A stretch of 64,000 bases of DNA, from assembly GCA_016703535.1 (NCBI GenBank), contig JADJBV010000001.1, forward strand, positions 5,508,001 through 5,572,000, given 5' to 3'. Source of the DNA: Deltaproteobacteria bacterium. Lineage in GTDB: Bacteria; Myxococcota; Kuafuiibacteriia; Kuafuiibacteriales; Kuafuiibacteriaceae. Both the position numbers and the translations under genes were made by a program. Shown here one piece after another: positions 17,688 through 25,320 of this stretch. How positions within the stretch are numbered: position 1 is the first letter of the stretch; the number at the start of each line of letters is the position of its first letter. Under the pieces are notes generated by a model. The model did not search any database. It saw only the letters and a list, made by a program, of their open reading frames with translations, and was not told where the DNA came from.

Positions 17688-18865
17688 GCCTGGATCCCAA
17701 AGACGCGGAGGCCCTCCTCCGCTGGCGTTTGGCCTTGGGTGACGGCGCCGAAGACGTTGACCCCTCCTTGAGCCTCGACGCCTTGAGCCAGGGGGCCCCA
17801 GGCCTCGGCTTGTCCGCCGGGGAGGCGGCCGAGCTCGACCGAGCGCTCGACTTCGTCTACGGCGATCGGCGCGGCAACCTGGCCGCCACCCGCCCGTACA
17901 TCCCTCATTGGTTGGGCGCCTTGCGGAAGTTTTTTCGTCACGAGGTGATCGCCCTGGTGCAACAGGACGCGATCGAAAAGAAGGGTCTGACCCAGCTCCT
18001 GTTCGAGCCCGAAACCCTGCCTTTTCTCGAGAAAAACGTGGCCCTGGCCGCCACCTTGGTCGCCGCCAAAGATCTGGTGCCTGAACAAGCCAAAGACCTG
18101 GCCCGGCAGATCGTGGGCGAGATCGTGGAGCAGGTGCGAAAGAAGCTGGAGACCAGCGTACGCACCAGCCTGCTCGGGGCGGTGCGGCGCGGCACCCACA
18201 GCCCGCTCAAGATCGCCAAAAACCTGGACTACAAACGGACCATCGAACGCAACCTCAGGGGTTGGGACTCGAAGCGGCAAAGGTTGGTCCCGGAGCGCCT
18301 CTACTTTTGGTCGAACCAACGGCGACGCCACGAGTGGGACGTGGCCTTGGTGATCGATCAGTCGGGTTCGATGGCCGAAAGTGTGGTCTACGCCTCGGTG
18401 ATGGGCGCGATCTTCGCGTCCCTCGACGTGTTGCGCACCAAGTTGTTGGTCTTCGACACCGAGGTGGTGGACCTGACGCCGGTGCTGAGTGATCCGGTGG
18501 AGCTCTTGTTCAGCACTCAACTCGGCGGCGGCACCGACATCAACCGGGCCGTCGCTTACGCGGCAGAGCACTTCATCGAACGTCCGGAGCGGACCATCTT
18601 CTTGTTGATCACCGATCTCTACGAAGGTGGTGATGGTGAGGCCTTACTGGCGCGCCTGCGCGCACTGGTCGAGTCCAAGGTGAAGGTGGTTTGCATCTTG
18701 GCCCTCTCGGACGGGGGCCAACCCAGCTACGATCACGCCCGGGCCCAACAGCTTATGGCCCTGGGGATCCCGTGCTTCGGCGCCACTCCGGATCTCTTGG
18801 CGTCGGTCATGGAGCGGATCATGAAGGGGCAAGATCTCGGCGGCATGGTCCCGCCCCGCCCTTGA
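17684..18865 (+). CDS. VWA domain protein of MoxR operon
   Basis: ATG at 17684 overlaps the previous stop (ATGA); 393 residues. The N-terminal half is helical with charged heptads. The C-terminal half is a von Willebrand A domain with an intact MIDAS: DQSGSM (about 223-228), a downstream Thr/Asp in GGGTDINRA and a conserved late Asp in LLITDLYEGG. MIDAS proteins paired with MoxR ATPases coordinate a metal to hold substrates or partners. No transmembrane helix, so it probably works in the cytosol with its operon partners. The stop abuts the start of the SWIM gene. Confidence 0.9.
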   Translation: MSLDPKDAEALLRWRLALGDGAEDVDPSLSLDALSQGAPGLGLSAGEAAELDRALDFVYGDRRGNLAATRPYIPHWLGALRKFFRHEVIALVQQDAIEKKGLTQLLFEPETLPFLEKNVALAATLVAAKDLVPEQAKDLARQIVGEIVEQVRKKLETSVRTSLLGAVRRGTHSPLKIAKNLDYKRTIERNLRGWDSKRQRLVPERLYFWSNQRRRHEWDVALVIDQSGSMAESVVYASVMGAIFASLDVLRTKLLVFDTEVVDLTPVLSDPVELLFSTQLGGGTDINRAVAYAAEHFIERPERTIFLLITDLYEGGDGEALLARLRALVESKVKVVCILALSDGGQPSYDHARAQQLMALGIPCFGATPDLLASVMERIMKGQDLGGMVPPRP

Positions 18866-21703
18866 GTGGTGGATCCGGGCGGAGTATCGGAGCAAACGGT
18901 GGCGGAACCCAACCCCCTCTCCTTGGCCCAACTCCGAGAGATCGTGAAGGACCCGATGGAGTTGGCCAAAGGCACGGCCTTCTTCGACGAGGGCCGGCTG
19001 AAGGGCTACGCCCGCTACGAAGATCGGATCTACGCCGAGGCCGAAGGTTCGGGCCAAGCGCCTTACCGCGCCCAGATCCACTTCGCCGATCAGAAGATCG
19101 TCGGGCGCTGCACGTGTATGGCGGCCCGCAGCCGGCCCTTCTGCAAACACGCCGCCGCCCTTTTGGTGGCCTGGTCCCGGGCCCCCGAGGGATTTGTGGT
19201 GGGGACCACTCCGCCGCCAGGCGCCGTCACCGACGGCAAAAAGAAGCAGGTCAAGCGAGGCAAAAGTGACGACGCCGGGTTGATGAAGAGCGGCATCGAA
19301 CAGCTCGGAACCTTGGTGCGAGAGTTGGCGGTCGCGGGCATCGGCCCCTCGGATCCCGAGCGGATCGCGCAGGTGCGAGGCCTGGGGGCCAACCTGCGGG
19401 AGCACAAGCTGCGGCGGCTTTCGGCCCGGACCTTGGAGTTGGCCGATCGCTTGGACCAAGCGGGTGAGCCCGACCTGGTGGCCCACGCCGAGATCTTGGC
19501 CGACCTGTTGCTCACCACCAAAAAACTGGAGCGGCACCTGGCCGGTGAGGTCCTCGAAGATCGCTACGTCGAGGAGCTGATCGGCAAGACCTGGAGGAAG
19601 ACCGATCGGACCCCGGTCACCGGGCTACGGCTCCTGGAGTACAGCTACCGATCCGAGACGACCGCCGACGACTTCGTGATCCGAGAGAGCCGCTTTTTGG
19701 ATCTGAACACCGGCGAACACTATTCGGAGAAGCAGATCCTCCCGGCCTTTTTGGCCAAACGCAGCGACCCCAAGGTGAGCCACGCGGGCTTCGTCTTGGA
19801 GGGCGTGACCGGCAGTCGTTACCCGGGATTTTCGCCGGTGCGCCTGGAGCTATCGCCCGGAGGAGCCCGGACGCCCATCGATCATCCGGCTTTGGGGGTG
19901 GTGCTGGAGCGGTGTTGGCCCAACGTCGGTGCGGCGCTTTCGACCTATCAAGAGCGGCGACGGGACCCCTTCGCCCCGGAGTTGTTGCCGGCGGCCTTGC
20001 GGGTCGACACGGTGTTGGCCGATGGAGCCCGCCTGCAGCTGGTCGATGCCCAAGATCAGGGGCTGTTTTTGCCGAGCGATGAAGGCCTGGAGACCCAGCT
20101 GGCCGGAGCCCTGCAGCGGGGCCCGCTCCTCGGCGTGTTGGGAGAGTTGGGGACCGAAGGGGCGCTGCCGACCCTTTATCCCGCCGCGCTGATCTTGGAC
20201 GTGAGCGGCCCCAGCTTGTTGCCCCTGGGCGGGCGCCCCAACCTGGGCCCGAAGATCGACGTGCGACGCCTGCACCCCGGCCGAAAGACCCGTTGGGTGG
20301 AGACCGCTCGCCACCTGGGCCTGGGCGGCGCGGCGGTGGCCTTGGGGGAGCTGCGCGAAGAACTGGCGGGGGTGTTGGGCCTTGGCTTACCGTCCTTGAC
20401 GCCCCGCTTCGTCGAGCCGATCGCCTCACGGCTGCGGGAGTTGGGCCTCGTCAAGCCGGCCGAGGCTCTGGAAAGTGCAAGTCAACTTGCAGATCCCAGC
20501 GAACGGCTCGAGGGCTTCGTCAAGATCTTCCAGCTGCTTTCGATGGCGCTGGTGCGCACCGCCGCCGCTTTGCCCATCGAACGATCGGCGTTGGTCCCGG
20601 CGCCGTCCTACGGCAGCGTTCAAGTGCGAAGCCCCGCGGCACCGCTGGATCCGCCGGCGATCGCCAAGGCGGTGGCCGAAGGAGGCCTGGGGCGGTACCA
20701 GGCGGCGCTGCACTACGCCCGTTGGTTCGAACAGGCGAAGAGCTCGACCTTGTTGGAGGTGCTGCACCCGAGCTGGTCGGATGGCTCGGCGGCGCCGTTT
20801 GTGGCCAAGGCGGTGGCCGACTTCGGCGCCCCGGGTTTAGAGGCGGCGCGCCGGGCTTTGGCCAGCCCCAGGGGCCGCACCACCTGGTGGACGGGGATCC
20901 AGGTCCTTCGGCAGTCCAAAGATCCCGACGCGGGCGCCACTTTGGCCACCGTCGAACAGGGCCATCCCGATCCGGTCGTGCGCCGTTGGGCCGAGCGGGC
21001 CAAGATCGAGCGGGTGCGACCGGCGACCCGATCGCCGATCTTGGCCCGGACCTTGGGAGCCCTGGTCAGCGCCCCTCGTGCCGAACAACGGATCGAGGCC
21101 CTGGAAGTCTTGGTGGGTTTGGCCGAGCCCGAGTCGATCGCCTTCATTCGGGCCAGTCACGCCGGCGACATCAGCCAGAAGGTGCGGGAAGAAGCGGCCT
21201 ACGCCCTGGCGCGTTTGGCCGACGCCAGTTCGGTGCCTTGGTTTTTGGCGAGGCTGCGCGGTCGCAACGAAGATCCAGAGGCGGCCTCGATCGCCGCGCG
21301 AGCTCTGGGCCTCTACGGCGATAGCCGAGGCGTCGAGGCCTTGTTGAGCGCCTGGACGGAAGGATGGCGAGCGCCGCTGCTGGCCGACGCAATTTCGGCC
21401 ATCGGCGAGGCGGTGTTGGGGCCGCTGCTCGATCGCTTGCAAGAACACCCCGAGCTGCTCGGCAAAAAGGCGGTTCAGAAGTGGTTGGGCGAACTCCGTC
21501 CGGCCCAAGTCGCAGAAGAGCTGGCGCGCCGCGTGGAGCGTGAGGTCACGGTGCCGCCCGCCAAGGCCGAGTTGTGGCTGAAGGTTTCGACCCACGCGCC
21601 TGGCGCAGGCCCCCAGTGGGTGCCGGGGTTGTTGGCCCGGCTACAAGCTCCGGGCGGAAAGGCCTTCCATTCCTTGGTCCAAAAGGCCCTGGGCACGAGC
21701 TGA
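18866..21703 (+). CDS. SWIM zinc-finger protein with HEAT-like repeats
   Basis: GTG start directly after the VWA stop (a GTG at 18899 is an alternative); 945 residues. Near residues 75-92 the SWIM motif C-T-C-x(n)-C-K-H is complete (CTCMAARSRPFCKHAAALL), a zinc-binding fold used for DNA or protein contact. The centre is a large unassigned region. The last 250 residues contain HEAT/PBS-lyase-like repeats (VREEAAYALARLADASSVP, AARALGLYGDSRG). Such proteins accompany MoxR, DUF5682 and VWA genes elsewhere, so the four products probably form one machine. Role of that machine undetermined. Confidence 0.85.
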   Translation: MVDPGGVSEQTVAEPNPLSLAQLREIVKDPMELAKGTAFFDEGRLKGYARYEDRIYAEAEGSGQAPYRAQIHFADQKIVGRCTCMAARSRPFCKHAAALLVAWSRAPEGFVVGTTPPPGAVTDGKKKQVKRGKSDDAGLMKSGIEQLGTLVRELAVAGIGPSDPERIAQVRGLGANLREHKLRRLSARTLELADRLDQAGEPDLVAHAEILADLLLTTKKLERHLAGEVLEDRYVEELIGKTWRKTDRTPVTGLRLLEYSYRSETTADDFVIRESRFLDLNTGEHYSEKQILPAFLAKRSDPKVSHAGFVLEGVTGSRYPGFSPVRLELSPGGARTPIDHPALGVVLERCWPNVGAALSTYQERRRDPFAPELLPAALRVDTVLADGARLQLVDAQDQGLFLPSDEGLETQLAGALQRGPLLGVLGELGTEGALPTLYPAALILDVSGPSLLPLGGRPNLGPKIDVRRLHPGRKTRWVETARHLGLGGAAVALGELREELAGVLGLGLPSLTPRFVEPIASRLRELGLVKPAEALESASQLADPSERLEGFVKIFQLLSMALVRTAAALPIERSALVPAPSYGSVQVRSPAAPLDPPAIAKAVAEGGLGRYQAALHYARWFEQAKSSTLLEVLHPSWSDGSAAPFVAKAVADFGAPGLEAARRALASPRGRTTWWTGIQVLRQSKDPDAGATLATVEQGHPDPVVRRWAERAKIERVRPATRSPILARTLGALVSAPRAEQRIEALEVLVGLAEPESIAFIRASHAGDISQKVREEAAYALARLADASSVPWFLARLRGRNEDPEAASIAARALGLYGDSRGVEALLSAWTEGWRAPLLADAISAIGEAVLGPLLDRLQEHPELLGKKAVQKWLGELRPAQVAEELARRVEREVTVPPAKAELWLKVSTHAPGAGPQWVPGLLARLQAPGGKAFHSLVQKALGTS
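20477..20490. repeat. GCAAG-N4-CTTGC palindrome, copy 4
   Basis: Spacer TCAA, outer T and A. Inside the SWIM gene, encoding A-S-Q-L-A through GCA-AGT-CAA-CTT-GCA, again rare codons for this genome. Confidence 0.65.
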
Positions 21704-21797
21704 GCGTACCTCACCCTACCTCAATGACTGTACCGCTCGGAGCCGTCGGGGTGTCGGTATTCAACTCCCGCGTTGACCAACCGAAACACCAGTCACC

Positions 21798-24020
21798 GTG
21801 ACGAAACCAACCCGAAGCAAAAGCGTGAACCCCCGCCGTAGGGTGTCTCGCCCCGAAACGTTCGACCCGGGCCAAGAGGCCTCGGCGCTGATCGCCGCCC
21901 TCGGTCGCTCGCAAGCGGTGATCTCCTTCGACCTCGAGGGCACGATCCTCGACGCCAACCAGAGGTTCCTCGATGCCCTGGGTTATTCGATCGACGAGAT
22001 CCGCGGGAAACGTCACGGGATGTTCGTCGAGGCCTCCTACCGCAGCAGCCCAGCGTATGAGCAGTTTTGGGAGCGCCTCCGGGCCGGCCAGTTCGACGCC
22101 GCCCAATACAAGCGGATCGGCAAAAACGGGCGGGAGGTCTGGATCCAGGCCTCCTACAACCCGGTCGTGGACGCCGATGGCAAGGTGTACAAGGTGGTGA
22201 AGTTCGCCACCGACATCACCCAGCAGATCCAGCAGCAGGCCGATCAAGAAGGGCAACTGCAAGCGATCAGCAAGGCCCAGGCGGTGATCGAGTTCGACCT
22301 CCAGGGCAACATCCTGCGGGCCAACGAAAACTTCCTCAAGACGGTGGGCTACACGATCGAAGAGGTCCGAGGCAAACACCACGGCATCTTCGTGGACCCC
22401 GGCTATCGACAAAGTGACGCGTACCGAAGCTTCTGGCAGAGCCTCCGCGAGGGGCGCTTCGACGCTGGGCAATACAAGCGCTTCGGCAAGGGCGGCCAAG
22501 AGATCTGGATCCAAGCCAGCTACAACCCCATCTTCGATCCCGAAGGCCGGCCCTTCAAGGTCGTCAAATACGCGACTGAGATCACCGAACAACGGCGCCG
22601 ACAGGCCGATCAACAGGGTCAACTCGAGGCCATCGGCAAGGCTCAGGCGGTCATCGCCTTCGACCTGAGGGGCAACATTCTAGAGGCCAACGAAAACTTC
22701 CTCAAGGCGATGGGCTACCGGGCCGAGGAGGTTGTTGGCCGCCACCACTCGATGTTCGTCGAAGAGAGCCACAAGAGCTCTGCCGAATACCGGAACTTCT
22801 GGGATCGCCTCGGGGCCGGGCACTACGACGCCGGTCAGTACTTGCGAGTCGGGGCGGGCGGAAAGCAGATCTGGATCCAAGCCAGCTACAACCCGATCCT
22901 CGACCCCGAGGGCAAGCCGTTTAAGGTCGTCAAGTTCGCCACGGACATCACCGCGCAGAAACGCGCCGAAGTGGAGCTGCAGGAGGTGATGACCGAAACC
23001 ACCGCGGTCATGGACGCTTTGGCGGCCGGCGATCTCACCTTGGGCATGACCGAGGCCGAAGATCGATTTTCGGCCCTGCGCGGCGCGATCAACGCCTCGA
23101 TGGCGAACCTGCGCAAGATGGTCGGGGAGATCCGGGAGGGTGCCTCACGCATCGCGCAGGGTGCCGGGGAGATCAACGAGGGCAACACCAACTTGTCGTC
23201 TCGAACCCAGGAGCAGGCGGCGGCGCTGGAGGAGACGGCCTCGACGATCGAGGAGATGACCGCCACCGTCCGGCAGAACGCCAACAACTCGCGCCAAGCC
23301 AACCAGGTCGCCACGAGCGCCCGGGGGATGGCCGAAAAAGGCGGGGCCGTGGTGGGGCAGGCCGTCTTGGCGATGGCCGAGATCAACCAGAGCAGCAAGA
23401 AGATCTCCGACATCATCGGCGTCATCGATGAGATCGCCTTTCAGACCAACCTGCTGGCGCTCAACGCGGCGGTCGAGGCGGCCCGGGCCGGGGAACAAGG
23501 CCGCGGTTTTGCGGTGGTGGCCGCCGAGGTGCGGAACCTGGCCCAACGGAGCGCTGGGGCCGCCAAGGAGATCAAGACCCTGATCAAGGACAGCGTCGAG
23601 AAGGTCCAAGATGGGAGCAGGCTGGTCGATCAGTCCGGCAGCACCCTCAGCGAGATCGTCCAAGAGGTGAAGAAGGTCAGCGACATCATCGCCGAGATCG
23701 CGGCCGCCAGCGAAGAACAAGCGGCCGGCATCGAACAGGTGAACAAGGCCGTGTCGCAGATGGACGAGATGACCCAACAGAACGCCGCGTTGGTTGAACA
23801 GGCGGCGGCCGCGAGCTCCTCGATGGAGGATCAGGCGCGACAGTTGGACCGCTTGGTGGCGATGTTCAAGGATGGCACCACGGCCCAGCCCGTTGAGAGG
23901 CCCAAGCCCACCCGCAGCGCCCCCAAGGCCCCGGCCCAGCCCAAGAAGGGGGCCACCCCCGGGGTCCACCCGGCGGCCATGACCAAAAAGCCCGGCCCTC
24001 AAGCGTGGGAAGACTTCTAG
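21798..24020 (+). CDS. soluble chemoreceptor with three tandem PAS domains
   Basis: GTG at 21798; 740 residues, no transmembrane segment. Three closely similar PAS modules lie at about 30-145, 150-265 and 270-388, each with ILxANE/Q, GKxHxMFV and a terminal VKxATDIT. A short HAMP-like linker follows, then the MCP signalling domain (about 430-690) with the tip motif FQTNLLALNAAVEAARAGE and GRGFAVVAAEVRNLAQRS. The C-terminal residues are AWEDF, which fits the xWxxF pentapeptide that tethers CheR and CheB in other receptors. It is likely a cytoplasmic redox, gas or metabolite sensor feeding a CheA-type pathway; no che genes lie in the window. Confidence 0.9.
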   Translation: MTKPTRSKSVNPRRRVSRPETFDPGQEASALIAALGRSQAVISFDLEGTILDANQRFLDALGYSIDEIRGKRHGMFVEASYRSSPAYEQFWERLRAGQFDAAQYKRIGKNGREVWIQASYNPVVDADGKVYKVVKFATDITQQIQQQADQEGQLQAISKAQAVIEFDLQGNILRANENFLKTVGYTIEEVRGKHHGIFVDPGYRQSDAYRSFWQSLREGRFDAGQYKRFGKGGQEIWIQASYNPIFDPEGRPFKVVKYATEITEQRRRQADQQGQLEAIGKAQAVIAFDLRGNILEANENFLKAMGYRAEEVVGRHHSMFVEESHKSSAEYRNFWDRLGAGHYDAGQYLRVGAGGKQIWIQASYNPILDPEGKPFKVVKFATDITAQKRAEVELQEVMTETTAVMDALAAGDLTLGMTEAEDRFSALRGAINASMANLRKMVGEIREGASRIAQGAGEINEGNTNLSSRTQEQAAALEETASTIEEMTATVRQNANNSRQANQVATSARGMAEKGGAVVGQAVLAMAEINQSSKKISDIIGVIDEIAFQTNLLALNAAVEAARAGEQGRGFAVVAAEVRNLAQRSAGAAKEIKTLIKDSVEKVQDGSRLVDQSGSTLSEIVQEVKKVSDIIAEIAAASEEQAAGIEQVNKAVSQMDEMTQQNAALVEQAAAASSSMEDQARQLDRLVAMFKDGTTAQPVERPKPTRSAPKAPAQPKKGATPGVHPAAMTKKPGPQAWEDF

Positions 24021-24045
24021 CCGACCTTCCGCCAAACTCGGCCTG

Positions 24046-24786
24046 GTGATCTTGACCAGTCCACTCCTGTCCGGCGTTGGGGTCCGCCACGGCTTCTCGA
24101 CGCGCCTCGGCGGCGTCAGCCAAGGCCCCGGCGCCACCTTCGATCTCGGCCGTGAAACACGCCCCGACCTGGACGAAAATCGGCGACGTTTTGCCCTCGA
24201 CCACCTGCACCTAGCCCACGTCGACCACCTGCACCAGGTCGATCAGGTCCACGGCATCACCGTGGTCGACGAGACCTCACCGCCGGACACCAAGGCGGAT
24301 GGCCTTTGCACCCAACGCCCAGGCCACGCGGTCGGCGTCCGAACCGCCGATTGTGCGCCGATCTTGATCGCGGTCGCGGCGCCACGACCGGTGGCGGTCG
24401 CGGCCCTACACGCCGGGTGGCGGGGCGCGGTGGCGGGAATCGTGGGGGTCGGGATCCAGCGCCTCCTCACGGCAGGTGCCCGGCCCGAACAGCTCTATGT
24501 GGCGATCGGGCCGACCATCTCTTTGGCCGCCTTCGAGGTGGGCGCGGAGGTCATCGAGGCCGCCACCAAGGCTTTGGGGGCGGCTCCCCGCACCATGATC
24601 AGCGAACGAGGCACGGTTCACCTCGACCTGGTCGACCTGTTGACCCGTCATCTGGTGGGCCTCGGCGTGCCGCCGGCCCAGATCGAGTGGATCGGCGGCT
24701 GCACCGCGTCCCAACCGAGCTTGTATTTTTCCTACCGGCGAGACCGAGGCCTGACCGGTCGTCACCTCTCGGCGATCCGCCTCTGA
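24046..24786 (+). CDS. pgeF: PgeF/YfiH laccase-domain purine nucleoside phosphorylase
   Basis: GTG at 24046 (a TTG two codons later is possible); 246 residues, the usual length. Family motifs are intact: an N-terminal GVRHGFSTRLGGVS, VDQVHGITVV with a metal-binding His, VRTADCAPI with the active-site Cys, and ALHAGWRGAVAGIVG with the second His. YfiH/LACC1-type proteins act on purine nucleosides and, in bacteria, edit mis-incorporated serine in muropeptides. The gene stands between a chemoreceptor and a copper-storage-like gene without tight coupling. High confidence in family, moderate in physiological substrate. Confidence 0.88.
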   Translation: MILTSPLLSGVGVRHGFSTRLGGVSQGPGATFDLGRETRPDLDENRRRFALDHLHLAHVDHLHQVDQVHGITVVDETSPPDTKADGLCTQRPGHAVGVRTADCAPILIAVAAPRPVAVAALHAGWRGAVAGIVGVGIQRLLTAGARPEQLYVAIGPTISLAAFEVGAEVIEAATKALGAAPRTMISERGTVHLDLVDLLTRHLVGLGVPPAQIEWIGGCTASQPSLYFSYRRDRGLTGRHLSAIRL

Positions 24787-24836
24787 GCACCGGGCCGTGG
24801 CTTGACCTCAGGTCGCCATGGGTTGATGTCAGGGCC

Positions 24837-25313
24837 ATGACTATCGTGGATCGTCGTGACCTCTTGACCGGCCTCGCCGCCGCCAGCGCCGTGATGTTGT
24901 CGGCCCAGGCCTTGGCCGGCCCCGACCCCAAAAAAGGCGCTAAAGACGCGGCCGCCGCCCCCGCGGTTTCGCCCCAGCTGAAGGCGATTCAAGACAGCAC
25001 GGCCGAGTGTTTGGCCACCGGGCGCCTCTGTTTGGCCCGCTGCACCGAACACTTGGCCCACGGCATGACCAACATGGCCGACTGCCAAAGGGCGGTGATG
25101 AACATGTTGGCGGTGACCGAAGCGATGGCCGAGGTGGCCGGCTTCCGGAACGCGGATCCCAAGTCGATGAAGGCCTTGGCCCAGGTCTGCGCCACCTTCT
25201 GCCGCACCTGCGAAAAGGCCTGCGCGGCCCACGCCGCCATGCACGAGGAGTGCAAGGTGTGTGGTGAGGCCTGCGCACGTTGCGCCCAAGCTTGCGATCA
25301 ACTCCCAGGTTGA
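24837..25313 (+). CDS. Csp1-like four-helix copper storage protein (Tat exported)
   Basis: ATG at 24837 gives 158 residues starting MTIVDRRDLLTGLAAASAVM, a twin-arginine type signal with cleavage near ALA-GPD. The mature domain has 13 cysteines lining helices: three in ECLATGRLCLARC, one in ADCQRA, four in VCATFCRTCEKAC and five in ECKVCGEACARCAQAC. That number and the CxxxC/CxxC rhythm match the Csp1 four-helix bundle that stores many Cu(I) ions through thiolates. It is probably periplasmic. DUF326-type Cys-rich proteins are the wider family. No copper pump is adjacent. Confidence 0.85.
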   Translation: MTIVDRRDLLTGLAAASAVMLSAQALAGPDPKKGAKDAAAAPAVSPQLKAIQDSTAECLATGRLCLARCTEHLAHGMTNMADCQRAVMNMLAVTEAMAEVAGFRNADPKSMKALAQVCATFCRTCEKACAAHAAMHEECKVCGEACARCAQACDQLPG

Positions 25314-25320
25314 CCCGAGC

